From Neocallimastix lanati (nom. inval.) (taxonomy: Eukaryota > Neocallimastigomycota > Neocallimastigomycetes > Neocallimastigales > Neocallimastigaceae), in the NCBI GenBank assembly GCA_016946835.1, contig JACVTC010000310.1, positions 1-50,338 on the forward strand: a stretch of DNA of 50,338 nucleotides. Reading direction: 5' to 3'. Below are positions 16,601 to 27,453 of this stretch, piece after piece (the stretch's first letter is position 1; every line of letters begins with the position of its first letter). The position numbers and the translations under genes are program-made. A model generated the notes under the pieces. The model had not been told where the DNA came from. It did not search any database and saw only the letters and a program-made list of their open reading frames with translations.

Positions 16601-18382
16601 TTCATCATCTTTATTTAAATTATTATTTTCATTATTATATTTTTCAATTACATTTAATTTCTTACATTTACTTGATTCACAAATTTTCTTTAAGATCTTT
16701 AAACTATTTTTACTAATTTTACTATCACAATTCATAACAATAATATCATCACTATCACTAAAATTATCGCTATCACTAATGCTATCACTAAAATTATCTA
16801 ACATAAAAGTATCATTAATATCACTATCGCTATCACTATTAATAAATTCAGTACAAGTTCTAATACGAGTTCGGCGGCCACGAATAGAAATTTCTTCTTC
16901 AGAATCAGATTCGGAATCGGATTCAAAGAAAGATTTTCTTTTTCTTGAGTCTTCAATAATTTTATTTTCTTCCAAGTCGGTAGCAGATTCTTTTCCTTTG
17001 TTCTTTTTCTTGTTCTTGATCTTGTTCTTTCTTTTTCTTTTACCGTTATTACAGTGTCTAGCGCAAAATCCTGAGCCAAAGGAGATCTTCTTTGCGTCGT
17101 GGTAATTATAAGGCGAATGCTTCTCAATCCAAGGTAGACCTAAAATAATATCAACATCAGGAATTCTGAGTACATACAATTGAATGATTTCTAAGTGATT
17201 TTTTAAACGTAAAATGCACTTCTCCGTTTCCTTTTTAACTGTTGATATTCCGTAACCAAGACCAGTAACACGGAATGGTTCTTCAATTTGTTGGGTTTTG
17301 ATTCCAAAAGCCTTCGCAAATTCTGGGTGAATAAAGTTAAGATCTGATCCAGAATCAATCAAAACTCTTGCCTTTACTTCTTCTGTATCGTTTGTTTTGA
17401 TATAAAAATCAATAATGTTACTTTTCTTGGTCAAGAGTGAGTTTTGCTCTTCAACAATTTTTCTGACTTTCAAAATATCTTCTTGGCTGTTGATTCTTCT
17501 GATTCTTCTTAAGCTAGTAGATGCAATATTATCATTTCTTTCTTTCTTGTTGATCATTTTAACTGTAGCGGGCCTCTTCTTGTTCGGGCAATTAAATTTA
17601 AGATGCCCTGGTTGCTTACAATAGTAGCAAAGACCTTTTCTTCTTTCTTCTTCCTTAGAGTTAACATTCTCCTGGTACAATTTCTTGTTGGATGGGAAAT
17701 AGTTGGTATTCCTTTGACCTCTCTTGATTCGATAGAGGTCAACTTCCATGGGATCATTATTAGTGAGTTGTGTACTGGAACTAGCGTTGTTTCGGTGATT
17801 GTATTGATGAAAATAAAATTCATTAATACTGTGTCTTTTGGTTAAACTCTCAATGCTAATAACGTCAGTAAACAAAGCTCTTAAATTGTTTGGGTTCGGA
17901 TTGACCACGGCAAGATGTTCTCTCATTTTATAATGTAATCCTTTGATAAACATGTATATTTTTGCAGACTCGTTGAAGTCTGAGTTTCTTGCAACTTTAT
18001 TGAATTCATTAATGTAATCGTTAACGCGGCCAAACTTATGTTGACGGATTGAACAAAGTTTCCCATTAGCAATTACAGTATTAACTTCTTCTTCACCATA
18101 ACGAGCTCTAAGTTCATTAATGAAATTTTCATAGGAATTCAAAATTTCGTCATTGTTGCGTCTCAAAGACGAAGCCCAGTCTAAAGGTTCTCCAATTAAA
18201 TAAGAAATTATGAATTTGACTTTTGCGATGTCATTATTAATTCCATGTGGGTTGGATTCCATAGCAATTTCGGCTCTGGTTAGGAACCCGTCGAATTCCC
18301 TCTTGATACCAGAAAACAGTGGTGGATCATTTACTGTTTTCTGAGTGTTTCTTAAGAAGCCTTGATTATTTGCTTGGTTCAT
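13613..18382 (-). CDS. gag-pol: Element F Gag-Pol polyprotein with chromodomain
   Basis: 1589 residues from the first ATG (18382); the frame is open to 18433 without an earlier ATG. The Gag N-terminus (PPLFSG...FL) is typical of fungal chromoviruses. Then come a CCHC knuckle at C252 (CYYCKQPGHLKFNC), protease with canonical D343-S-G, and a Lys/Arg-rich then Asp/Ser-rich insert between protease and RT that could hold nuclear-localisation signals. RT has YIDD at 787-790; RNase H follows. The integrase triad is D1213-x59-D1273-x35-E1309. A chromodomain sits around 1516-1555 (YLIKWKGCDSNENTW). Gag and Pol share one frame, so protein ratio must be set some other way than frameshifting. The chromodomain should steer integration to particular histone marks. 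No disabling lesion seen. Confidence 0.95.
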   Translation of the reverse strand: MNQANNQGFLRNTQKTVNDPPLFSGIKREFDGFLTRAEIAMESNPHGINNDIAKVKFIISYLIGEPLDWASSLRRNNDEILNSYENFINELRARYGEEEVNTVIANGKLCSIRQHKFGRVNDYINEFNKVARNSDFNESAKIYMFIKGLHYKMREHLAVVNPNPNNLRALFTDVISIESLTKRHSINEFYFHQYNHRNNASSSTQLTNNDPMEVDLYRIKRGQRNTNYFPSNKKLYQENVNSKEEERRKGLCYYCKQPGHLKFNCPNKKRPATVKMINKKERNDNIASTSLRRIRRINSQEDILKVRKIVEEQNSLLTKKSNIIDFYIKTNDTEEVKARVLIDSGSDLNFIHPEFAKAFGIKTQQIEEPFRVTGLGYGISTVKKETEKCILRLKNHLEIIQLYVLRIPDVDIILGLPWIEKHSPYNYHDAKKISFGSGFCARHCNNGKRKRKNKIKNKKKNKGKESATDLEENKIIEDSRKRKSFFESDSESDSEEEISIRGRRTRIRTCTEFINSDSDSDINDTFMLDNFSDSISDSDNFSDSDDIIVMNCDSKISKNSLKILKKICESSKCKKLNVIEKYNNENNNLNKDDEKVEVPEIYLMFKEVFNENNCNVLPPHRNYDCEIKLKDNCSLFYGPLYPLTETEREELKKYLEENLKKGFIRKSSSPAGAPILFVRKKDGTYRLVIDYRKLNEMTIRNSYPLPLISELLDRVKGAKYFTKLDLKSAYNLVRIKEGDEYKTAFRTRYGHFEYLVMPFGLKNAPATFQHFINDVLSDYLDDFVISYIDDILIYSNTLEEHHVHVKKVLRKLLENHLVVKLEKCEFDVTETTFLGYVLSRDGIKMDKEKVKAILDWPVPTNVKEIQSFIGLCNYYRIFIKDFAKIANPLHKLTRKNVPFNWSSEQQKAFDTLKELFTTAPILKHPDSNKQFIVETDASNFAVGAILSQEFDGHLHPIAFISTSLTKSQRNYPIYDKELLAIKVALEGWRHYLEGARHQFIIYTDHKNLTFPRKPELLSQRQIRWYEFLSRFDFKLIYRAGKKSGKPDILSRRSDHLFASVRPISCVINSCSFKNDSLISSIHDSLANDEFYCKITEFLKNDKSKDPPFSKIDKFSLDKNGYLLFENLIYVPNKIRIRVLELHHDSISAGHFGINKTIELISRNFWWPKLQKDVKMFIKSCEICSKSKIPRHKPYGFLSPLYTPNRAWSAISMDFIVELPKSKDMTTIMVVVDRLTKMAHFIPFRCLPTASIAADSFIANIFKLHGFPDSIISDRGSQFTSDFWNRLCSLLNIKHSFSTANHPQTDGQTERVNSILEQYLRCFINEKQNNWFDLLPFAEFSYNNTLQQSINQSPFFANYGFNPKFNPEIPSNENPHRAEKRILNINENIKFLKENLEQAKKTYKKYADLKRMDSPDFKVGNKVYLLKGNTTKKNKKLSDQLIGPFEIIRKVSDLAYELKLPNNMRCHPVFHVSLLEPYHENEFPNRRNTRRRNINLTTDTINRSPERIIKMKTFNNKNRYLIKWKGCDSNENTWIDEDQIFDKQLIQEYYRKEKKNKSSNINNEFCQLPEDSNEYYVRHKYQPFVIDLPS

Positions 18383-18715
18383 TTCTAAATCAAGGTTTTC
18401 GAATTTTTGAATTAAATCTTCAACTTCGTTCAATTTGTAACTTATTATTTACTTTTGAATATTTTAAATAATGATATTTGAAATAGATGTTCTAATAAAA
18501 AGATATTTCTATTATAATATTGTATGTAAAGTCGAACTGGCTCTCTCCAATTGTAGTGGTGCCGTCGAGTAAACTGAATATTATAATATAGTATCTTACT
18601 GGTTAAAATTTAATTCCAAATAATATTATGGATTTCTCACGTAATCTGGTAATTTTATTCAAAAGTCTTGCACAAGTGTCCCAATATGATAAATGGTATG
18701 GTATGAGTCTGGTAA

Positions 18716-18765
<50 letters not shown>
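18383..18765 (-). other. Element F leader next to the ORF
   Basis: Non-coding leader with moderate complexity (18500-18720) and a 45-nt T tract on the plus strand (18718-18762). No tRNA-type primer site and no other ORF. Confidence 0.5.
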
Positions 18766-18766
<1 letters not shown>

Positions 18767-19130
18767 TGGTAGAATTAGCCTGAATCGAGTAGAATATTTC
18801 CTTAAACTGGTAGAATAGCCTGAATCGAGTTGAATATTTCCTTAAACTGGTAGAATTAGCCTAAATCGAGTAGAATATTTCCTTAAACTGGTAGAATAGC
18901 CTGAATCGAGTTGAATATTTCCTTAAACTGGTAGAATTAGCCTGAATCGAGTAGAATATTTCCTTAAACTGGTAGAATAGCCTGAATCGAGTTGAATATT
19001 TCCTTAAACTGGTAGAATTAGCCTAAATCGAGTAGAATATTTCCTTAAACTGGTAGAATAGCCTGAATCGAGTTGAATATTTCCTTAAACTGGTAGAATT
19101 AGCCTAAATCGAGTAGAATATTTCCTTAAA
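18766..19130 (-). repeat. Nine-copy tandem repeat in element F leader
   Basis: Units of 41 and 40 bp alternate (five and four copies). They differ by one base in the insert and by gagt-a/gagt-t, so the true period is an 81-bp dimer. Each starts CTGGTAGAAT and ends TTTCCTTAAA. Degenerate copies continue to about 19200. Possible roles are promoter spacing or RNA or Gag binding; none is shown. Confidence 0.9.
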
Positions 19131-19338
19131 CTGGTAGCGATATCCTAAAGCTGGTAGCAATAATCTAAAATTGTGAGTATTCCAAAGTCGGTAGTGTCAA
19201 AAGTGGGTAGCTTCTAAAAATCCTTGGTAAAAATATCTGGTAAAAATATCTCGATTCAAGCCACAAATAAGCCACAAAAGAGTCACGTGTTTTAAATATT
19301 TTTTATTGATTTATAACGTATTTTTGTTTGTTTAAAAG

Positions 19339-19349
19339 GTAATTGTTAT
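19339..19349 (-). promoter_or_regulatory. Element F self-complementary primer-binding site
   Basis: The 11 nt directly after the 5' LTR (minus strand ATAACAATTAC) are complementary to minus-strand GTAATTGTTAT within the LTR at 19502-19512. That segment lies about 30 bp downstream of a TATA box, so it should be the RNA 5' end. This is the layout of Tf1-type self-priming. Confidence 0.75.
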
Positions 19350-20122
19350 TATAAAGTTTTGGTAAAAAAAATAGATTATAAATCAACACTTCAATAATAA
19401 CACTAAAACACAAAATAATAGTTTTAAAGAACAAGTTTTATTAATTTTTTAAATATTAAAATCTTTATTTATTTTAAAGTGTTATTAACAAGAAATCGTT
19501 AATAACAATTACATCGATTAAAATACATGAAATTTGATAACTATTTATATTTTTATCTTATTACATTTATAATATATAATTCCTATTGAATTATATTATC
19601 TAGCTATTTATTTAAAAACAATACTAACCTAAACTAATAATAAATAATTAACTATTACTAAATAAAGAGAATTATAATTAATAACTAAAATAAATATAAT
19701 CAATTCTAATTGAGTTCATTTATTATTTATTTATTATTTAAATATTATTAGTAAATTTATTATATATTTTCTATTTAAAAATAATATAAAAGTTGTCATA
19801 ATTATTTAATATAAATTTAGCATAAAATGCCGTAAGTTTCAACATGACTAATTGCATAGTTTCATGTTGTTAATTTATCTTGTGAAAAACCTTAACTCTT
19901 ATTATTTAAATTAAATTACATAAAAAGAAATGATTTTCAAATACTAGTTTCACAAGAGAAATTTTTAATTTATTAGTATGATTGGGAAAAAATCGAAATT
20001 ATGTTAAAAATATTTTCAATAATTTTATACACGTGATTTCAAATAAATTTATTTTAATTTTTACTTAAATTTATGATTAAATTTAATTAAAATTATTTAA
20101 AGATATTAATAATATCTTTACA
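19350..20122 (-). repeat. Element F 5' LTR
   Basis: 773-bp repeat of 12804-13575. It contains the TATA box at 19541-19549 and the probable RNA start near 19512. Confidence 0.9.
19541..19549 (-). promoter_or_regulatory. Element F TATA box
   Basis: Minus strand TATAAATAG, about 30 bp before the self-priming segment at 19512. Confidence 0.6.
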
Positions 20123-20437
20123 TTAACTAAAATAATAATTCAATTTCAATTTAAATGTTTTATTTATAAAAATAATTAGTAATTAGTTTATTAAAAAAAT
20201 AGTTAGGCTTTACAAATTTTAATTTGATAAAAAAATATAAATACATGTAATTTTAGTGAAATAAAATATAATCAATAACTTTCTTTTTATTAAATAAATA
20301 ATTATATTATTATTTTTTCTTTTATAAATTTAAATAAATAAATATTGATTTTAAAACAAATTATTTTTTTTATTGTAATTTTATTATTTGTGTTAATTAT
20401 TATTATATTCCTAAAATTATATGAACCATACCATTTT

Positions 20438-21225
20438 TAATACAGAATGAACAAATAATACTAATTGTGCTAGAATAATATAAATTATTCTAACCTTATA
20501 GATTATTCTATTCTATATAATTGGAACTTTCCAATATTCTTCAAATATTACTAAATAGAAATCTTAAGTTAATAAATCACTAATTAACTTATAATTCCTT
20601 TTTGAATTATCGATCCGATTCCATTATAATGTATTAAAAATCTTTAGCCAAGAATATTGTCCTTGCCCACTTAATATATTAATATTATATTTCTTTTGTA
20701 TTATGTTATATTGAAAATAATCAAATCTATTTAATTAGTTATTAAAATTTTCGTTATCAATTTAAATTTATTTTTAATTACTAAATTTAACTAAACCACA
20801 ATAAAATATTCTGTATAATCTCTTTATTTTTATTTTATATATATTAGTATTAAACTATTATTAAATAATTAATAATTCAATAATATATAACTACTATTTA
20901 TAACAATAATATTATTAACTAAAATAATAATTCAATTTCAATTTAAATGTTTTATTTATAAAAATAATTAGTAATTAGTTTATTAAAAAAATAGTTAGGC
21001 TTTACAAATTTTAATTTGATAAAAAAATATAAATACATGTAATTTTAGTGAAATAAAATATAATAAATAACTTACTTTTATTAAATAAATAATTATATTA
21101 TTATTTTTCTTTTATAAATTTAAATAAATAAATATTGATTTTAAAACAAATTATTTTTTTTTTATTGTAATTTTATTATTTGTGTTAATTATTATTATAT
21201 TCCTAAAATTATATGAACCATACCA
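20438..21225 (+). repeat. Element C 5' LTR
   Basis: Starts TAATACAGAATG, ends CATACCA; the ends are not the usual TG...CA. Direct repeat of 26661-27449. Confidence 0.9.
21028..21036 (+). promoter_or_regulatory. Element C LTR TATA box
   Basis: TATAAATAC, about 190 bp before the LTR end. Confidence 0.55.
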
Positions 21226-21233
21226 TGAAAAAT

Positions 21234-21253
21234 TGGTGGAGATATCGGGGAAT
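21234..21253 (+). promoter_or_regulatory. Element C tRNA primer-binding site
   Basis: Same 20 nt as in B and G, starting 9 bp after the LTR end. Confidence 0.8.
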
Positions 21254-21414
21254 ATAATAATAAATTAATACATTGGGGATAAAATTATAATATTAATAAA
21301 TAATTTTTCTAATAAAACAAATATTTTTTTGAAAAAAAAAAAACAATTTTTATATTTTTAACTAATTATTATTAATTGTTAAAAATATTAATTATTATTA
21401 AATTAAACTAATAT

Positions 21415-21580
21415 TCGTGCATAGATTTCCGGGTTAAGTTTATCCTACATAGTAATTGGGCTAGTAGGCTCTGGACTGCTATTTTTTATATTGAAAATAG
21501 TAACCGTGGCACACGCGTGGCATGACACCTTTCAAGAGGTAAGCTGCACGTCAGATAGTGTGTACTATCAGATTGCACGA
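21415..21580 (+). ncRNA. Conserved structured leader RNA module (C copy)
   Basis: Closing helix TCGTGCA/TGCACGA (21415-21421 with 21574-21580), CCTAC/GTAGG hairpin, CTATTTT/AAAATAG hairpin (21479-21485/21494-21500), ACC/GGT hairpin, and long-range GCACAC/GTGTGT (21509-21514/21558-21563). Each pairing differs from the B copy by paired changes or is invariant. It ends 150 bp before the gag ATG, the shortest leader of the three families. Confidence 0.8.
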
Positions 21581-21730
21581 TTATTATAATTTAATAAGTG
21601 ATTAATAATAAATAATTAATAATTTTATTAGTTAAAAGATTATTTTTTTTAATTTTTTTATTTTTACTTTTTTATAACAATTTATACATTACGAGGTTTA
21701 GCATTCTATAGATACAATAAATTTTATTTA

Positions 21731-22648
21731 ATGAGAACATCCAGTACTTCCAGTACTCCAACAGAGAGTACTCCAGAAAGTAAGCTTAGCTTCCGAGAAT
21801 TAAAGAAAGAATTAAAAGATTTTGAAAAGCTTACTAAACAAAACCTAGACATCAATTCCTGGGCAAACGAGTTAAAGGCATGGATAAAATACCAACATAT
21901 CAAGGATCCTGAAACTATTTTTACTGCTTGTATATTAACGGCTTCTGGAGAACCAAGAGAAATTATCCAAGAACTAGAAGATGGAAATGACCTTACTGAA
22001 GATGAAGATTCTGATTTCGATAGCGATAGTGAAGGAGAAGATGATGAAGAAAGTGAATCTACTAGCACCTACCCAAGCCTTGATGAAATCATAAATCATC
22101 TGAAGACTTTCTATGGACTTAAAGAAGATCAAACCAATTTGTTACGAGAATTACGTTCCATGAAAATAAAGAAGAACGAGAAAGTTAAAGATTTTAATGT
22201 CCGTTATAGATCTTTGTACCATAAATTGGATAAAAAGAGAAGAAGAAAAATTAGTGTTTTAGATTATGCAGATTCCTTAACCAATAATCCTGACGCATGG
22301 AGAAAGGTTATGCTTAAAGACCATATTTCTATTACCAAAGCGTTCGCTATAGCCGAAAAAGTTGATCGTTTATCTATTAAAAATAGTACTGAATATTATG
22401 ATAAGACTCATTACAATCTCCTTAACTCTAAAAGTAATTTTAATAAGAACATTTCAAATGATTTTAACAAACCAAAAACCCACAAAAATGTATCTATAGA
22501 AAATATCACTAACAAGATGAAAGAAATGAAAATTAGTACTTGCTGGTTTTGTAGCAATGAAGGACATACCAAACGAAACTGTCCTAAATTAAATTCTATA
22601 TTGGAAAATAACCGCAAGAAGTTTTATGAAAATCATTTAAACCACTAA
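21731..22648 (+). CDS. gag: Element C Gag
   Basis: 305 residues from a clear ATG. Same plan as B Gag: a Ser/Thr-rich start, FRELKKELKDFEKL helix, capsid-like domain, acidic stretch (about 83-110), basic region and one CCHC knuckle starting at C271 (CWFCSNEGHTKRNC). It ends in LNH with the slippery site in the last codons. It should form the particle shell and bind genomic RNA. Intact. Confidence 0.9.
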   Translation: MRTSSTSSTPTESTPESKLSFRELKKELKDFEKLTKQNLDINSWANELKAWIKYQHIKDPETIFTACILTASGEPREIIQELEDGNDLTEDEDSDFDSDSEGEDDEESESTSTYPSLDEIINHLKTFYGLKEDQTNLLRELRSMKIKKNEKVKDFNVRYRSLYHKLDKKRRRKISVLDYADSLTNNPDAWRKVMLKDHISITKAFAIAEKVDRLSIKNSTEYYDKTHYNLLNSKSNFNKNISNDFNKPKTHKNVSIENITNKMKEMKISTCWFCSNEGHTKRNCPKLNSILENNRKKFYENHLNH

Positions 22649-25600
22649 AAGGGAGTAGAAGCACTCCCATCGTCAAAAAAATTGCTTCAGTCTGCCATCG
22701 TTTCAAAATAGTTGACTTAAAAGAAGATGATGATTATGAAGAAATTGCTGATTTCCAAGAAGGTACTACTACGGATTATTACGAAGATTTTGATGATGAG
22801 TCGGATGGTTCCAAAGAATTGGATTACTTAGTAAACGTTATAAAGAGAAAGGCAAATCCTAAAGATGAAGAGACTAGTGACCAAAGAGGAAAGAGGGTTC
22901 ACCGTAGTCTAAGAGATGATCCTAAGCCAATAGTTACTCCAGGTTTACGAAAACAAAAAGAAAATCAATTAAGGGGAACATCGCGACCAGTCAAAAAGCC
23001 AACAACTCAATTACATCCTTCGATTATGGCTCAACCCAGAATAGAGAAAGAAAAGAGGATTGAGAAAGAGCTAAGAGATAAGGAAAGAGCTAGTACTAGT
23101 ACTTCTGTGGAAAATAATAAAAATAGTAATGTTAATATTATTAATGATGAAACTTCTCAGGAAGGAAATAATTCTAAACAAACTTTAAATAAATTAATTC
23201 AAGAAAAATCATCAGAAAAATCAACTGAAATTATGCCAACTAGAATTCCAAAAAGAATACAAATGCAAATTGATTGTGATAGTTATGACGTGATCAAAGA
23301 TTTAAACTCCAGTAATTGCAATATTACATTTGGACAATTATTGGACGTTGCTCCAAAGATACGGTCTCAAGTATCACAAGGACTTAAATTAGAAAAGAAT
23401 AATACTAAAATTTCAGGTGCAGTGGATAATATGTGTGCTACTACAATAATAACGAACAATATAGATCATACATATAAAAGTAAACATCATGAACCACAAG
23501 AAGATGATATTGCTATGGTTGATGTAATAGTAGATGGAGTTCATGGTAAGGCTTTAATAGATTCATGTAGCAACTTAAGTATTATCACAAAGCAATTTTT
23601 AGATAAATTACCTTATCAGTATGAACCTATAGGAGTTAGTGCAGGACGAATACGTTTAGCAACGATGAATGATGATTACTCAGAAGATGTGTTAATCAAA
23701 GTTCCCGTAAAAATTAATGAACTAGAACTACTTGTTATGTGTAGAATTATAGACAAGGAGGATCCATTCTATGATATATTAATCAACCTCAAAACTCAAA
23801 TTGATAACCAGTTATTTATACATCCAATTAGATATAGTCTTTGTCGATTTAATGATCAAGGTTTAATTGAAGAAATTACACCTATTAATAATGAATATGA
23901 TGACGAAGAAAAATTATTATGTGTAATCAAAGCATTGAATCACCAAGAAGCTAAGCAACAATTGAAAACGATTGAAGGATTACCACCCATAAAATATATA
24001 TATGACACAGTTTTTCAAAGTACAATTAATTCAAATTATAGAGAAGCTATTACTAAATTACTTGAAGAATATATTGATATAATTGCAACTTCTTCTGAAG
24101 AATTAACACCTTCAGATTTATCACCACACAAAATTATTCTTAAGGAAGGAGTTAAACCTATTAAACAAAAATTTTATCGACTTAGTAAATTAAAAACAGA
24201 TATCTTAAAAGAAGAATTAACCAAACTCATATATAAACGATTAATTGAACCTTCATGTTCAGAATGGTCATCACCAGTAGTACTTGTGCCTAAAAAGAAC
24301 GGTAAATGGCGCCTGTGTATTGACTATAGGAAAGTAAATGAAGCAACTAAGAAGGATTCTTATTCTTTACCAAATATTGAGGAAATTTTTGATAGCTTAG
24401 ATGGAGCAAAAATCTTCTCAACATTAGATCTTTATTCTGGTTATCATCAAATATTAATGGATGATGATAGTGTTGAAATCACTACCTTTACAACTAAGTT
24501 CGGAAACTACCAATTCAAGGTAATGCCCTTCGGTTTAACAGGTGCTCCAGCTACATTCCAAAGAGAAATGAACCGTATACTATTTCCCTTAATAGGAAAA
24601 TGCGTCTATAACTTTATCGATGATATTTTAATCTACTCAAGAACTGAAGAAGAACACCTAGAACATCTTAAACAAGTCTTAGAAATATTCAAGGAACATA
24701 AGTTAAAAATCAATATCGAAAAGTGTTCTTTCATGCAAACTGAAGTAGAAGTACTTGGACATAAAGTATCCTCAGAAGGTTTAAGTCCATTGGAAAACAA
24801 AGTTGAAGATATTAAAGAATGGAGGGCTCCCTCTAACATTCATGAACTTCGATCATTTTTAGGAGCCATTGGATATTATAGAAATTTTATTAAGGACTTT
24901 GCAAAAGTTACTGCTCCTCTCTGCACTCTATTAAGAAAAGGTATTAAGTTTGAATGGAAAAAGGAACAAGAAGAAAGTTTTAAAATTCTTAAGGAAAGAT
25001 TAATCAATGCCCCAATATTAAGATTTCCTAGATTTGATAGAGAATTTATTATAAGAACAGATGCTTCCTATGATGGAATAGGCGGTGTGCTTTTACAAAA
25101 GGATGATGAAACTGGAAAGGAGCATCCGGTTCATTATATTAGTAGAAGTTTATCTAAATCGGAAAAGAATTATGGAATTACGGATCTAGAAGGTGCTGCT
25201 CTAATTTACTGTATTAATAAATTAAAATCTTATATTATGGGAAATCCTAAGCAAACTATAGTATATACAGATCATAGACCATTAATCGGATTACTTAAAA
25301 GTAAGGAACCACAAAATTCTCGTCATACTAGATGGTGTTTGACTGTCAGTATGTTAGGAATTGATTTACGATATGAAGCTGGGAAGAATAATGTTGTTGC
25401 AGACGCTTTATCAAGAATGAAAAATGAAAAAGAAAAAGTTATCTTAACAACACAAATTATCAAAGAACAAGATGAAAACCTGCTTTCAAGAACCATTAAG
25501 GAATTTATTGAAGAAAAATTTACGACAATTGATGGTGTGGACTACTTTGTTGATGGCAATAATTATAGAAAATTAGTTACAGATACAAAAGAAAAACTTC

Positions 25601-26637
25601 AATTAATTTTTCAAGCGCACAGTATAGGACACGAAGGCTATTACAAGACATATCAACGTTTGAAAAAGAGCTACTATTGGAACAATATGGTTAATGACAT
25701 TAAGCGAATTATAGGTAAATGTGAAAAATGTCAATTAAATAAATCTCAACCATACCCTGAACCAACAGAAGATAAACCAACTGAAGTGGAAGGACCATTT
25801 ACACACTTAGGATTGGACATTATAGGACCTCTAAGTAAAACCAGAAATAATAATCAATATATAATCGTTGTGGTTGATTATTTTACTAAATGGGTTGAGG
25901 CAGAGCCCACTGAAAATGTTACTTCTCAGGATGTGATAAAATTTTTAATTAATGTATTTGCTCAACACGGTGTACCTCAAATTATCACTACTGATAATGG
26001 AACACAATTTACATCAGATATGACAAAAATCTTCCTTGATTTATATGATGTATATGTTAAATTTATCACTCCATATCATCCTGAAAGCAATGGTTTAGTT
26101 GAGAATCGTAATAAAGAAATTGGAAAATTATTACGATTACTAGAACAACAACACAAAGAATGGGATGAAATTTTACCATCTGCACTTTGGGCTTTAAGAA
26201 CTACTAAAAACTCAATCACCAACCATTCAAGTTTTGAATTAGTTTATGGAAGGGAGGACCAACAACCTTTTGACATTGCTGCCAGACCAACTAAGGGTAT
26301 AAATAAGTCTTCTGACGAAATTCTACTGGAAAAATTTGTATCACACTACCAATGGGTAATGGAGGCCGCATTTAATATCAAAAATGCTTCGAAATATTGG
26401 GCTACTAGGAGAGAAGAAAAGACCAGTATGAATCAAGCTAAAAGAATAAAACCAGGTGATTTAGTACTAGTAAGAAACTTTAATCGAACTAAATTAGAAC
26501 CTTACTTTGTTGGACCTATGAAAGTGGTAAAGAAACAATTCAATACAGTCACTTTAGCTGATCCTGCTACTAATATACAAATGAATCGTAATGTTCATTT
26601 GAAAAATATTGTCAAGTTTAACTCAGCTTCTACCTAG
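22628..26637 (+). CDS. pol: Element C Pol (PR-RT-RNase H-IN), made by -1 frameshift
   Basis: Open from 22628, right after a TGA, to TAG 26635; ribosomes enter at 22636. Residues count from codon 22819. A charged linker is followed by protease with D248-S-C, RT with FIDD at 599-602, RNase H (RTDASYDGIGG), and integrase with HHCC finger and triad D1000-x58-D1059-x35-E1095. It ends with a YFVGPMKV GPY/F-type module and no chromodomain. The best relative here is B Pol. No inactivating change seen. The stop codon lies in the hairpin before the polypurine tract. Confidence 0.95.
22636..22668 (+). promoter_or_regulatory. -1 ribosomal frameshift cassette (C)
   Basis: TTTAAAC (22636-22642), spacer CACTAAAA with the gag stop, GGGAG (22651-22655), loop TAGAAGCA, CTCCC (22664-22668). 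Same geometry as in B. Confidence 0.88.
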
Positions 26638-26644
26638 CTTGAGT
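26621..26644 (+). promoter_or_regulatory. Hairpin over the pol stop (C)
   Basis: ACTCAGCT/AGCTTGAGT with loop TCTACCT. The stem is identical to B while the loop differs (ATAGATT in B). Confidence 0.55.
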
Positions 26645-26647
26645 CTT

Positions 26648-26656
26648 AGCGGGGGC
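26648..26656 (+). promoter_or_regulatory. Element C polypurine tract
   Basis: AGCGGGGGC then ATCT and the LTR. Confidence 0.65.
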
Positions 26657-26660
26657 ATCT

Positions 26661-27449
26661 TAATACAGAATGAACAAATAATACTAATTGTGCTAGAATA
26701 ATATAAATTATTCTAACCTTATAGATTATTCTATTCTATATAATTGGAACTTTCCAATATTCTTCAAATATTACTAAATAGAAATCTTAAGTTAATAAAT
26801 CACTAATTAACTTATAATTCCTTTTTGAATTATCGATCCGATTCCATTATAATGTATTAAAAATCTTTAGCCAAGAATATTGTCCTTGCCCACTTAATAT
26901 ATTAATATTATATTTCTTTTGTATTATGTTATATTGAAAATAATCAAATCTATTTAATTAGTTATTAAAATTTTCGTTATCAATTTAAATTTATTTTTAA
27001 TTACTAAATTTAACTAAACCACAATAAAATATTCTGTATAATCTCTTTATTTTTATTTTATATATATTAGTATTAAACTATTATTAAATAATTAATAATT
27101 CAATAATATATAACTACTATTTATAACAATAATATTATTAACTAAAATAATAATTCAATTTCAATTTAAATGTTTTATTTATAAAAATAATTAGTAATTA
27201 GTTTATTAAAAAAAATAGTTAGGCTTTACAAATTTTAATTTGATAAAAAAATATAAATACATGTAATTTTAGTGAAATAAAATATAATAAATAACTTACT
27301 TTTATTAAATAAATAATTATATTATTATTTTTCTTTTATAAATTTAAATAAATAAATATTGATTTTAAAACAAATTATTTTTTTTTTATTGTAATTTTAT
27401 TATTTGTGTTAATTATTATTATATTCCTAAAATTATATGAACCATACCA
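26661..27449 (+). repeat. Element C 3' LTR
   Basis: 789-bp repeat of 20438-21225; followed by TTTT and element D. Confidence 0.9.
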
Positions 27450-27453
27450 TTTT

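Larger units (their letters stand above)
12804..20122 (-). mobile_element. Element F: chromodomain Ty3/Gypsy element (chromovirus)
   Basis: Complete minus-strand element with 772/773-bp LTRs and a 5-bp TTAAC duplication, unlike the 4-bp ones around it. One long ORF carries Gag, protease, RT, RNase H, integrase and chromodomain. The primer site is not tRNA-like but matches the inferred RNA 5' end. The LTRs are nearly identical, so insertion is recent and later than the C LTR it splits. It may be active. Confidence 0.93.
12322..20433 (+). repeat. C-family solo LTR, split by element F
   Basis: 12322-12803 plus 20128-20433 equal one LTR of element C (start TAATACAG, end CATACCA). F is inserted at TTAAC, which is duplicated at 12799-12803 and 20123-20127. 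The restored site matches the uninterrupted C LTRs. TTTT flanks both outer ends. Confidence 0.9.
20438..27449 (+). mobile_element. Element C: complete Ty3/Gypsy-type retrotransposon
   Basis: 788-bp LTRs flank a primer site, the structured leader module, gag, the frameshift cassette, an intact pol and a polypurine tract. TTTT on both sides. Closest relative in the window is B (proteins readily alignable) although the LTRs are unrelated in sequence. Further C-family LTRs are at 12322-20433, 37146-37935 and, inverted, 38632-39418. Confidence 0.93.

Noticed and set aside
18766-19130. Regular repeat array considered as CRISPR
   Set aside because: Units are contiguous without unique spacers, in a eukaryotic retrotransposon leader.
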